DNA of 64,000 nt, taken from positions 15,673,154-15,737,153 of the forward strand of contig NC_133299.1 in assembly GCF_005239225.2 (NCBI RefSeq), read 5' to 3'. This document shows positions 15,580 through 26,930 of the stretch, one piece after another. The stretch's first letter is position 1. Each line of letters begins with the position of its first letter. The notes under the pieces were generated by a model. It saw only the letters and a list, made by a program, of their open reading frames with translations, was not told the origin of the DNA and did no database searches. Position numbers and translations under genes: made by a program. The DNA comes from Populus alba (Eukaryota; Streptophyta; Magnoliopsida; Malpighiales; Salicaceae).

Positions 15580-17280
15580 TTACCGTCTTGATGATTTGAG
15601 TCTATATTCTGCTCCATTAAATCTTTTATTTTCATTTCTCTGTACATATTTTGTATCTTTTTTCCTTGCATCAGTAATTCTCATAGCACAACATGTCAAT
15701 CAGGCCTGCCATATACAATTCTGGGGTCTCTCTGATGGATGTTACTTGGTGTATCATCCACCAAGAAAATCTCAACGAATTAATGAATTGAAATTGGTGA
15801 TATATTGTTAATCATCCGTTTGTCTTCATTTTGATTGAAGGTTTTCCTTGGGATCTCCTAAAACCCAGAAACAATTTACCTCATGGTTCTGCTGCTATCC
15901 AGACCCTGTGGATCTGTCTTAAATCATTATATTGCTAGCATTGCATGTCAGAAGACTCAAGAGAAAATGCTTCTAAAAAATCCAGGTTATGAGACCAAAC
16001 TTTCACATCTTGTTCCCTTTTTATTCGATAATGAGAACGTGGAAGAGGCTCAACACTGTGAACTGCTTGATTTATATTTTGTGAACATTGCTGTTTCTGC
16101 AGTCTGTGGCCATGGTAATTGATTACTTATTGTATGCACATAGCTATCTCAATTTTATTTTTTTTTTGTGGCCCTTGGGTGCTATAAGAACAGCCTAAAA
16201 GGCCACATTTCCATTTATAGATATCTAGTTAGGATGGAGTTTTCTTAAGATAAAAAAAAAATTCTTGTCTCTTTGCAATAAAATTGCTCATTCCAGCTTC
16301 TGCTAATCTTCTGGCCTTCTGCAATCTTGTTTGTCTTCTCTATGTATATCATCGTGACCATCATTAACTAAGTAATATCAATTTATGTATGAGGCCTACC
16401 ATGCTTTTTTAATAGTCTATCATGCCATGTCTGAGTAAAAACTGATTTATGCTGAACTTTACCAGCCAGTGCGAGCACATTGTAATTTTTTAGTGGACAT
16501 GCGATAAAACAATTAGGAATATATTAGAGATAACTTGCAAACATACAAAGAAAACAAGTGCTGGACTATTTTTCTGAGAAATTCAGAGGAAAATCAATTG
16601 AATCGTTTCTTGCTAAATCTGACTAATCTATAATGGTTTCTGTATGACTTGCTGGAAACAGCTATCAATTTAGCTACTTAATTATCTCTATTCATGCACA
16701 ACTGCCTGAACTAATACAACTGACAAAAACCAAGGACATAGAAACTAAAGAACATCTTAGAAACAATGGTGACTAAGACAGCTGAGCATAAGGTGCCAAT
16801 CCTTAGCACTGGAATCACACAGCTGATGGGTTAAAAGCGCGGCGGAAAGAGGTAGTAAAATCCTAGACACAACCTGATGAACATCAGCCAAACCGTCGGG
16901 CAGTCCTAGTATGCCCATATGGCAAGTTTATTACTAATATGCACGTGGTAATGTCAATAATTTCATTAAGAATCCTCCTTCCAGATGCTCTGTGAGCCAA
17001 CCAAGGAAGATGAAGATCATCCTTTATGATAGATTATTATGATGGAAGATACTTTCAAATTTAGGCTGTGGGAATGGATTGTGGGTCTGTTTTGTTGAGT
17101 TCTTCATCTTTTTTAAGCTTTTAATCTTGCAGCATGAAAGCCGGAATATGTTTTTGTTACTAGTGACTAGAATCCGAGGAAGCGGGACATAATACAGAGA
17201 CTGACAAGAAAGAACTTTGTAACAGACAACTTTAAAGGAAAAACCCAAGTGGAGGAGATAAAATTGCTTGTCTGATAATA
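15580..17280. other. Intergenic region between STN8 and MAN6
   Basis: It holds the presumed STN8 3' UTR and, from about 17280 down, the MAN6 3' end on the opposite strand; the two genes converge. A plus-strand frame at 15883-16122 (79 codons) and a minus-strand frame at about 16918-16757 (53 residues) are not recognised. No tRNA or other RNA gene was seen. Confidence 0.45.
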
Positions 17281-17413
17281 CAATAACAGCTTATAAAGCC
17301 ATTTTCTTTATTTAATACCACCAGTATTCATGTTTTTGGAGGTACAAAAACAAGGGTGTATTATCATAACCACTGTACTTCTTCCTTTTCCTGTTGTGAC
17401 CGATCAACTACTT

Positions 17414-19361
17414 TTACAAATCATCATGGTAGAGGAATGCCTCTAAAGGATTCCTCTTCTTGCAGCCCCATTTGCATTTCCATGAACACATGGAATTGAC
17501 GATTGCGACTCGTGTTGAATGGAGGGAAATGATGTTTGATGTGGAAGGAGATTTTGATAGAACAATTGCATATCCATCATCCATGTAGTCTGTCCCGTCA
17601 GGGAAAAGCTGCCACAGAAGGCTCCCAGCTCCACTCCCACCTCTCTTGGTTGAGTTCAAGAGGGTCTTGTACACTGTGTTAATTAGTGTGTCGCGGAATG
17701 ATGAGTTGTATCCAGGATCTTTTGAAGATACACCAAACTCAGCGAACACAACCGGCATTCCCAGATATTTCTCAGCATCCTCTATGTGAGCTTCCATCCA
17801 TGACTTGGTGAATTGGATATGAGAATCCGTAATTGTTTGCGAAATCCTTCATCCATAGATTTAATCATTTGTTTAGACCCTAAATGAGAACAAGTTTTCT
17901 TTGTCATTGCTGTGCAGCGAGTACTTACCAGGAGTCTGCATATATGTGAACAGAAGCAAAATCAACACCGAGAACCTGATGGTTCCTGATAAAGTCGGTT
18001 CCAACTTGCGTAGCATATGAGTTTGGATTGAACTGAGCCCTATCAGGAGCCGATGGTCCATAAAATCCCTCCAATCCAATCTCTACCAAGTGCTTTGCAT
18101 CCAGGCTCTTCACATAAACTGCCATGTCTGTTATCCATGACTACAAAAACAAAGACATCCATTTGCTTCAGAATCGATGGCATAAACAGAATTCTTCCTC
18201 AAAGCACTACCAGCTACAGGAATATATTGTATAGCTGCAATGCAAAATCAAGTGTCGAAGATCAACAAACCTGCAGTTTATCGCCAGAGGGATCTGAGGT
18301 GCATCGAGGTTCATTCATCAGCTCCCAAGCAAATATTGTAGGGTCATCCTTGTAGGTTATGTTCGTGATCGTGTTGACTCTATTCAATACCGCCTGCATT
18401 CAGTGAATAAAGAAACTGTAAGGCCAACTGTCAGATGGATTAATCTTCGGAATTCGATTAGATTGCACAAAAGAAATGTTGGTTGGAGCAGTGGTCTGAA
18501 AGTTGCCTTGACATGAGCCTTGTAGTAGCTTCTGAGAGCTGGATGAGAGAAGAAATCATCATCAGATGTCAAATTGAGGCCAGAAGCTTTTCCCCATTTA
18601 ACATATTGTGCTTTTCCACCATATGCATCCCAATTGTTAGCCAATGATAATATGAGCCTGATCTTGTACTTATTTGCTTCACTGACCACAAAATCCAGGG
18701 CCTACAGCTCAAACAAAATAATGACACATAATAAAGAATGCATACCAAAATAACTTGGCATCCTAGCTATCAGTAGCCTTTGTAAGCTCAGAAACCAGGT
18801 AGCAGTTAGAAATACCTTGAAAACATCTTCATCATAAACACCTGGAGATTTTTGAAGAGCTCTCCATTGACCATCGTTAAAAGCCCAAGTCCTGCAGACT
18901 GATAGACCAACTGAGGATGCTTTTTGGAAAACCTCAGTGACCTTTCCTCTGGTAGATTGATCAGCAGCAAACACCATCAGCCAGTATGTGTTAAATCCAT
19001 TGACATAGAAAGGTTGGTCATTGATCACAAACTGGTTTCCTTTCTTTGCCACCATTAGCCATTCATCTTCTTCCACATCATTCAACTCATAAACCCTGCA
19101 CATTTGAATAATCAAAGCATAAACGTAAAAATCATGTTTTACAGAAAAATGGATGAATTTCTTTTTTTTTGTCTTCCTTTATGGTTACCCTTGACTTGAG
19201 CTAGAAGATGGTAGATGATTGTCTACTTCCTCCACCATTGTTTTAAATTGTTCATCATCCATAACACCAAAGCTGCTGCATTTTGAACTTTCATTAAGAA
19301 GAATAAAAACGGACACCAAGAAAATGATCTTGAACCCAAATACCCTCTTGTGGGTATCCAT
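17414..19361 (-). CDS. MAN6: Mannan endo-1,4-beta-mannosidase (GH5), MAN6-like
   Basis: Six exons on the minus strand: 19361-19189, 19095-18816, 18701-18507, 18393-18271, 18140-17929 and 17846-17414, giving 471 residues. An N-terminal hydrophobic segment (about 10-23) is a signal peptide or anchor. GH5 hallmarks are the acid/base Glu244 in WELMNEPR and nucleophile Glu364 in VVFAEFG. Known role: it cleaves beta-1,4 bonds inside mannan and glucomannan chains of the cell wall. The C-terminal tail has several Cys ([11 protein letters not shown]) and ends in HDDL, like an ER retrieval signal. MAN6 is favoured by the [16 protein letters not shown] and [12 protein letters not shown] segments. Intron 3 uses a GC donor (AAG|GCAACT) if the conserved reading is kept. 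Confidence 0.93.
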
Positions 19362-19414
19362 AGTATTGAGTCAGCAAACCAAGGGTTGCACATCCCACTT
19401 CACTGGACCCCCCA

Positions 19415-19422
19415 TATTTATA
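19415..19422 (-). promoter_or_regulatory. TATA box of the MAN6-like gene
   Basis: On the minus strand the sequence reads tataaata, 54 bp upstream of the MAN6 ATG at 19361. That spacing implies a short leader of roughly 20-30 nt. The call rests on motif and position only. Confidence 0.6.
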
Positions 19423-19429
19423 TGCATGA

Positions 19430-20870
19430 TCATCTAAGGCTGTAGCAGAAACTGTGATATGCAAGAAGAGTGTTGAAGAGGGGATCTACACCATGGCTTT
19501 AAATCCAAGAAAACTTCAATTCATATACTCTCTATGCCATTTTCTTTTCTTCCAAACGCAGATACATAGATGGATTTACACAAGCAAAAGCTACAGACCT
19601 AGGTCTAGTTGCATACTTAAACAAGGCTTCAGGTATGACTCCTAAGGTAAGTTTTAAGGGTCCTACAAGACAATGAGACCCTTTTAAACCTAGATAACTT
19701 GTAGTTCAGATGACACTGACATTACTTCAAGGTCACTGCATCTTTCCTGAAGAACATGTTGACATGTCCTAAAACCAACAAACTAGATTGGTCTCTACAC
19801 ACACATATACATGGACAAACACGGAAAAAATAAATCCATGGAAAGAAAGACGAAATCGATGCAAGCCATTTCTCTGCAAAAAGCAATCTGGAGAGAAGGA
19901 GATTGAAGAAGTATAGTGGAGCTGGTAAGCAGGTAAGCAGAACTAAGCTGATCTGTTGCAAGCTTAACTTGAATGTTCTGTGACACATCATATATATGTG
20001 GCAGACCTAGAAAAAATCCTGTTAAGTAGCCTGGCAACCTTTGATTGTCCAAACACATAACCTGTCTGATTTATCAACTATCATATGCTTTTTGTTTCTG
20101 TCCTGTTTTTGGGTCAAAGTAACATATTTGTGCTCTGTTGCAGTCTCAAAGTTCCCATTAACAACTGGAGAAAACTATCTTTAACTTTGAAGTAGCAAAA
20201 GGTAGCTCCCAAGGAATCTAAGGTCCTGCTTTAATCATAACAATGTATTTGATATCATTATGTATCCTGGTATGCCTTCAAGAGTTTATATTTTGCATCA
20301 TTTTGCTTTGGTTTTATTGAATCAAAAACCTAATATTGGATTAATCAAACTTGAAATTCAAAATTTTCATGGAAGATATGAGCTGAATTCAGCCATCAGA
20401 AGCTTAGATTTCGATCCCTTGTTTTTTTATAATTAAAAAAAAAATGTCTACCATGCAAAATGTTGTATCTTAGCCCAGTTTTTTTTTTTTTTTAGAACTA
20501 TTTTTGTTGGCCCATTATGAAGCACTCATCTTGCATGGCTCTGGTTTTTTTCTATTTCTATCTGGGCCTTGCTAGAATTGTCACCCAAAAGTTCAGGATT
20601 TTTATTATTTTTCTTGTTCTTATCAAATTAATGCACCCCTGTACTGCCACTTGAAGGTTGATTTAATCAAATTCCATTGACTAGTTGATGGAGTCAAATC
20701 CAAGTGATAAATGTTGAGTAATTTTTAAATAAAAAACCATATAATTTTAAAGTTGACCTAATAAAACAATTACCCAAACCTTAAATGGGACTTATTATTG
20801 AGACTCGTGCGCACCTGTGTTCTGCCTATTATTAACAATATCAATTAACATGAAATATAGGTACTAGGGA
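19430..20870. other. Intergenic region upstream of MAN6, no gene seen
   Basis: Several open frames of up to about 89 codons occur on both strands around 19.4-20.1 kb. They lack recognisable domains and overlap one another. The rest is AT-rich with T and A homopolymers near 20440 and 20490. Confidence 0.4.
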
Positions 20871-22098
20871 GAGGGTTTTTCACGGTAACAATTGGTATAA
20901 TTTACTGTGGATTCCTATAATGAGATTACAATTTTATCCTTGAGTGGAGCAAATGGAAGGTTTTATGATAAGGGTAGTTTGGTCTTCAAAACTATTGACA
21001 AAGGGTTTTCGCTCATATGTTTTTTTTCTCTCGGTCCTCATTCTTTGATTTTTAATTTTTTTTTTGTTTTTTTGTTAAAGTTTTGTTAATTTTTAATTTC
21101 ATCCTTTATTCAAAATATATGTTGTTTTATTTTTTACAATTTGACTGTTATTTTTTTTATTTTTTTCTTGTCTTAAAGTTATTTTTCAATTTCATTTAAC
21201 CCTCCAATTGAAATTTTTTATATGCCCTCAAATTTATTTTTTATTTTGATTTTTATCATCATTCTTTTAATTATAATTTTTTTAGATCATTTTGTGTATT
21301 TAATTTTTCTTTTTCTTATTTTATCATTCAACATTTGATTTGTTAGGGATTAGGCTTTACATATTTTTTCATTTCTAATGCTTCCGGTTTAATGACCCGA
21401 GTCGAATTTAAAAATATAATGTCGTTTGATATTTTTTTCTAGATCATTTTCTTTTACTATCTTATCATTTTACATTATTTTTTTAATTGATTTTGTTATT
21501 ATCTTACAAAAAATTCTAAAAATTTATCCCGATATCATGATTTAGATGATTGATTTTGCAGGCAGAATTCAATCAAGAAATGCTACTACTTTTTTTTTCA
21601 ATACAAGTTTTTTTTTAAAAAAAAAAATTATTTGAATTTTTAAGATATTATTTTAATTTAGCTATAATTATTTTTTTTTTATAAAAATGAACTTTTTTTT
21701 TCAAAATAAAAAATATTTATTTTTAAATAAAATTTCTGATATGTTTGGCCTTGTGTAATATATTTTTTAGGGTATGAGTTTATTTAATTAGTTTTATTTT
21801 TTTAAAATTTCTATTATCATTTATTGATTTAAATAAATAAGTTTCACAAACACAACTGAGTAAATATCTTATTTTATATAATTAAATATCTTAATTTACA
21901 TTCATTTTTAACATTTTTCAATTTTTTTTAGTTATTGTTAACTATTTGTTTTTTTACTTTAATCAGATACCTACATATACATTTTGATATACACTTTGAT
22001 TTTTTTATATATAATAAAAATATACTAAAATAGTCTATATACCTGATTTTTTTAAAAAATAAAATTTATATCCCGCAGATCACGGGTTAAATAGCTAG
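20870..22098. mobile_element. AT-rich repeat block ending in a Helitron-like 3' terminus
   Basis: The block is extremely T-rich on the plus strand and shares a gacccgagt motif (near 21396) with repeats at about 123 and 40684. At 22072-22086 a GC hairpin, cccg...cggg, is followed after 8 nt by CTAG (22095-22098) and then T. This is the layout of Helitron 3' ends. No Rep/helicase coding sequence and no 5' TC end were identified, so at most it is a non-autonomous element. Its left boundary is a guess. Confidence 0.4.
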
Positions 22099-22099
22099 T

Positions 22100-23700
22100 C
22101 AAGGATTAAAGTTAATCTGCTGAGTGCTATTTACTTAAGTTGTACATCAATTTTATTTTTTTTCCTTTGGCAGGCCCATGATTAATAGAAACTTAGCCAA
22201 TTTGTTCAATATTTTACATATAGCGTACAAAAAAAAATAAAAAAAAGGCCATTAGTCAATATTACTTACACTACAAGTTAAAAATAAATAAATAAATAAT
22301 CATCAAAGTTGAAAACCACTTTCAACTACTATTTATCATCATATGCACAATAAATAAATAAATAAAAACTTTTCGTGGTTCCTATCAATTGCAAGAGGGT
22401 GGAGCCCTCATGGATGATGACTAGTGGCATGCATGTCTAAGAAGATGGAATTTTCATTTTCCTACATTCATGCAGTTTTTCCAAGTGTATTTAATATTGT
22501 GTTGTTTTTTTATTACGGTTTTAAAAAATTATAAATTATAATATTTTTTATAATTAAGGTTTTAAAAAGAAGTTTTAAATATAATCTACATATAAATTTA
22601 ATTGCGTTTTAATTAACAAAACACTTTCAAAATTATGATTTAAAACAAGATTTAATTTTAACCACACTTCACCATATTATTAAATAATTTTATATCGGCA
22701 GATATTAATAGTAATATTAATCTATTAAAATTTATTTATATATAAAAAAACAGGGTTTAATGCATTGAATTTTATTCAAGATTCTCAAAAAAAAGGCCAA
22801 ACAACTAATCATCTATAGAAAAATGATAAAGGAGCAAATAATTCATCACAGCTTGGTGGGGGAAGGGCCTCAAAAGACCAAACGCGTTAAAACGGTCTGA
22901 TTTGAACGCGTTTTAGAGAATCTCTCCCTCCGCTACGACCCCTTCATCAGTGATCTGTCATCCAATCACAATTCCATTTTCCACCGTAAATGGCAAATAC
23001 TGTAATTACTACCTCCTCCAAGGTTATTTACGTCGTTTTATCTAAACAGGCTAGCACCAAGGGAAACTACAAAAACAATAAATAAAACATGAGGAGACTT
23101 CGGTCCCCTAACTATCTACGTACTTTCAATTTAGTTCTCAAACAAAACATTTTCACGATCTCCCACCCCACTTCTCTGATATCCCAAATCAAATTCCCTC
23201 TCCTATCATATTATTAAACCGACCCGTCAAACTAATAACTCACTAGATTATCGATTTAAATAGTGGGTTATTAATATTGTAATATAGATATATTGTGTGG
23301 TATTAAGCCTAAAATTAAAAATAACAAAGTGGCAGGTGTTTAATTTTTGAAGGAGTTATCAAATTTTGAAATATTTTATCTCAAATTTAAATTATTATTT
23401 TTTTGAATTTTTTTTTTTTTTACATGTGGACTCAACAAACTAGGTTTAATTATTTTAACCGGTTTTATTAAATCCTATGAATTTATTATTTTTGATAGTT
23501 AGAACTTAAGCTTTTAAATTAGGTCTTGCCCACCCTATTAAGAATAGTTTAATTAGGAACTAAATTGTTAATTAGTTAATAGTACGAGGACTAATTTGAA
23601 GTTACAACAAAAATCCATTAAGAAGTTATTACATCATAATCATATGAAGAAACCCCCCACAAAACTAAGCAAGCGACTTCAAAAAAATTAATTGACTGGC
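22100..23700. other. Intergenic and promoter-proximal DNA upstream of FERONIA
   Basis: AT-rich with (AAAT)n-type microsatellites near 22268-22292 and 22350-22365. A GC-richer patch at 22850-22990 contains two acgcgtt motifs. No coding sequence was recognised. Confidence 0.45.
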
Positions 23701-24248
23701 AAGTGGCAGCTACTAAAAGCCAATACAAGGTGGTCTCTTTCTTCTAGTTTCTTCACCTTCATATTCAGGCGATCTGTCCGAATTGACCCAGTGAGTCCGT
23801 TTCTCTTTCAGGTTCTTTTCAGCTGAGTGTTTCTAAGAAGGTAAACTTTCACCTTCACCGACTCTAATCTCCGTTGTTTTGTTCCCCTAGAGCTCAAGAA
23901 AGATGGCTTGAGTTCTCTTTCTTTCCCTCTCTTGGAGTCCTTTATTAGTAGTGCTTCCTTTCCTTAAATGTCTTTGGGATTCCAGTGCTGGGATCTTAGC
24001 TTCTTGTAATCTGGTTTTTAGCTAGTTTTTCTTGTTTAGGAACTCGGTTTTTGGTGTTTGTTTAGCTTGTCCTTGATCTGGTCACATAAAGGTTTGAGCT
24101 TGATTTGAGTGCTTAATCACCTAGATCTCGGCTTTATTTATCCTTGTCAAGCTTCAGTTTTGAGCTTGCTTTGTTTCTGTTTTGGGTGTTGATTTCGTGG
24201 GTTCTGATAAAAAGAGACTTTATAGGCTGTTTTGTTGAGGTTGAGTCC

Positions 24249-26930
24249 ATGAGAAGCATGGATAAGTGTTTCTGTGCTTCTGTTCTTGTTCTTCTTTGCT
24301 TGTTATCGTCAATTCAAGTTATTTTTGCTGCAAATTATGTTCCCACTGAGAAAACCCTCCTAGACTGTGGGGCCAACTCCGATGAACGTGATTTGGATGG
24401 TCGAGTTTGGACCTCAGATAAGGGTTCTTCATTCTTGTCTTCCTCTGGAAAATCATCCATAGCCACTGCTACTCCAGATCCTGCCGTTCCCCAAATTCCC
24501 TATCTAACAGCTCGCATTTTTCAGTCAAGTTTTACCTATAGTTTCCCAGTGGTTTCTGGTCATAAATCCGTTCGTTTGTACTTCTATCCTTCTTCATACA
24601 ATGGCCTTAATGCGTCCGATGCTCGCTTTTCTGTTACTGCTGGGTCTTATACACTTCTTAGCAATTTTAGTGTTGCTCAAACCACGGATGCTTTGAATTT
24701 TGCTTCAATCATGAATGAGTATTTGATCAATGTGAATGGTGATACATTGAACATAACTTTTAGTCCGTCTTCAAATCCTTCAAGTGCTTATGCATTTGTC
24801 AACGGGATTGAAATTGTGTCAATGCCGGACATTTATAGTAATGCTAATGGAGTGATGATTGTCGGCCAAGGTGTCCCATATGTCATTGACAATACTACTG
24901 CCCTTGAGAATGTATATAGGTTAAACGTGGGAGGTAATAGCATCACCCCATCTGGTGATACAGGTCTGTTTCGATCTTGGTCTGATGATCAAATATATCT
25001 TTATGGGTCAGCATTTGGTGTTCCACAGAGTGCTGATCCAAATGTGACGATTAGATATCCTCCAGGGATGCCCTCATATGTTGCCCCAGATAATGTGTAT
25101 CTCACTGCTAGATCGATGGGGCCAGCTCCTAATGTCAACGTGAATTACAATTTGACTTGGATATTTAGTGTGGACTCTGGTTTCAATTACTTGGTTAGGC
25201 TCCATTTCTGTGAGGTTTCAAATATAACCAAGATCAATCAGAGGGTATTTGACATCTTTCTCAATAATCAAACTGCTGAAGAAGGAGCGGATGTCATTGC
25301 CTGGGCAGGGGGGAATGGGAACAATGGAGTTCCAGTTATTAAAGATTATGTCTTGCTAGTTCCTACTGGGCCTCCACAGCAGGATATATGGCTTGCACTT
25401 CATCCTGATCTGAAATTAAAGCCCCAGTATTATGATTCAATATTAAATGGTGTGGAAATTTTCAAGCTAAGCAGTCCAAATGGTAATCTTGCTGGACCAA
25501 ATCCAATTCCTGCTCCTGAACAGGACATCATTGATCCCTCAAGGGCCAGACCAGCTTCTGGATCTGGTCATTCAAAGAGCCAAACAGCGATTATAGCTGG
25601 AGGTGTGAGTGGTGGGGTTGTTCTAGCCGTTGTCATTGGTTTTTGTGTTCTTGCTGCATCCAGACGCCATAGACAAGGGAAGGAGGCAAGTTCAAGTGAT
25701 GGACCATCTGGGTGGCTTCCTCTTTCTCTTTATGGAAATTCGCACTCTGCGGGTTCAGCCAAGACAAATACTACAGGAAGTTATGCTTCCTCTCTACCTT
25801 CAAACCTTTGCCGGCACTTCTCATTCGCTGAGATAAAGTCTGCCACCAGCAACTTTGATGAGGCTTTGCTCCTTGGGGTGGGAGGTTTTGGTAAAGTTTA
25901 CAAAGGAGAAATTGATGGTGGAACAACTAAAGTTGCAATCAAGCGTGGTAATCCACTCTCTGAGCAAGGAGTGCATGAATTCCAGACTGAAATTGAAATG
26001 CTTTCAAAACTTCGACATCGTCACCTTGTTTCACTGATTGGTTACTGTGAAGAAAATACTGAGATGATTCTTGTTTATGATTACATGGCTCATGGAACAT
26101 TGCGTGAACATTTATACAAAACCCAAAAGCCCCCTTTGCCATGGAAGCAAAGACTTGAAATATGCATTGGGGCTGCTCGTGGTTTACACTATCTCCACAC
26201 TGGGGCAAAGCACACTATTATCCACCGTGATGTTAAGACAACTAACATTCTTTTGGATGAGAAGTGGGTTGCCAAGGTCTCTGATTTTGGGCTGTCGAAG
26301 ACAGGCCCTACTTTGGATCACACTCATGTCAGCACTGTTGTCAAAGGTAGTTTTGGCTATCTGGATCCAGAGTACTTCAGGAGGCAACAACTAACTGAAA
26401 AATCCGACGTGTACTCATTTGGAGTTGTGCTGTTTGAGATCCTGTGTGCTCGACCAGCCTTGAACCCAACACTGCCTAAGGAACAGGTGAGCCTGGCAGA
26501 ATGGGCTGCTCATTGCCATAAGAAAGGCATTCTTGATCAGATTCTTGACCCCTATCTGAAGGGGAAGATCACACCAGAATGCTTCAAGAAGTTTGCTGAG
26601 ACTGCAATGAAGTGCGTCTCTGACCAAAGCATTGACAGGCCTTCAATGGGTGATGTCCTCTGGAACCTAGAGTTTGCTTTGCAGCTACAAGAGAGTGCAG
26701 AGGATGGTGGCAAGGGTATTGTAGGTGCAGATGATGAGGAGGTGCCATTCAATGTTGCCTATAAAGGGAAAGCTCCTGATGCTTCCCCTGGTTATGATGG
26801 TATTGTGACTGATTCAAGAAGCAGTGGAATCAGCATGAGCATAGGCGGCCGGAGCCTCGCTAGCGAAGACTCTGATGGCTTAACACCAAGTGCTGTTTTC
26901 TCGCAGATCATGAACCCGAAAGGACGATGA
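24249..26930 (+). CDS. FER: Receptor-like kinase FERONIA (CrRLK1L family)
   Basis: An intronless frame of 893 residues, the usual FERONIA length (about 895). The first ATG at 24249 is chosen because the upstream in-frame extension starts only with TTG; a second Met follows three codons later. Order of parts: signal peptide (to about residue 30), tandem malectin-like domains (about 35-420), transmembrane helix near 448-470, then a Ser/Thr kinase with GVGGFG, VAIKRG, HRDVKTTNILLD and DFGLSKTG. The C terminus SQIMNPKGR and the juxtamembrane LPLSLYGNSHSAGSAKT match FERONIA rather than THESEUS1. Known role: plasma membrane receptor for RALF peptides that monitors cell-wall state, growth, fertilisation and immunity. 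A leader intron ending near 24222 (tttatag) is plausible. Very confident of the ortholog group. Confidence 0.96.
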   Translation: MRSMDKCFCASVLVLLCLLSSIQVIFAANYVPTEKTLLDCGANSDERDLDGRVWTSDKGSSFLSSSGKSSIATATPDPAVPQIPYLTARIFQSSFTYSFPVVSGHKSVRLYFYPSSYNGLNASDARFSVTAGSYTLLSNFSVAQTTDALNFASIMNEYLINVNGDTLNITFSPSSNPSSAYAFVNGIEIVSMPDIYSNANGVMIVGQGVPYVIDNTTALENVYRLNVGGNSITPSGDTGLFRSWSDDQIYLYGSAFGVPQSADPNVTIRYPPGMPSYVAPDNVYLTARSMGPAPNVNVNYNLTWIFSVDSGFNYLVRLHFCEVSNITKINQRVFDIFLNNQTAEEGADVIAWAGGNGNNGVPVIKDYVLLVPTGPPQQDIWLALHPDLKLKPQYYDSILNGVEIFKLSSPNGNLAGPNPIPAPEQDIIDPSRARPASGSGHSKSQTAIIAGGVSGGVVLAVVIGFCVLAASRRHRQGKEASSSDGPSGWLPLSLYGNSHSAGSAKTNTTGSYASSLPSNLCRHFSFAEIKSATSNFDEALLLGVGGFGKVYKGEIDGGTTKVAIKRGNPLSEQGVHEFQTEIEMLSKLRHRHLVSLIGYCEENTEMILVYDYMAHGTLREHLYKTQKPPLPWKQRLEICIGAARGLHYLHTGAKHTIIHRDVKTTNILLDEKWVAKVSDFGLSKTGPTLDHTHVSTVVKGSFGYLDPEYFRRQQLTEKSDVYSFGVVLFEILCARPALNPTLPKEQVSLAEWAAHCHKKGILDQILDPYLKGKITPECFKKFAETAMKCVSDQSIDRPSMGDVLWNLEFALQLQESAEDGGKGIVGADDEEVPFNVAYKGKAPDASPGYDGIVTDSRSSGISMSIGGRSLASEDSDGLTPSAVFSQIMNPKGR

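Noticed and set aside
24144..24248. N-terminal extension of the FERONIA frame by 35 codons
   Set aside because: It begins with TTG, not ATG; the ATG at 24249 is followed by a normal signal peptide and gives the family length.
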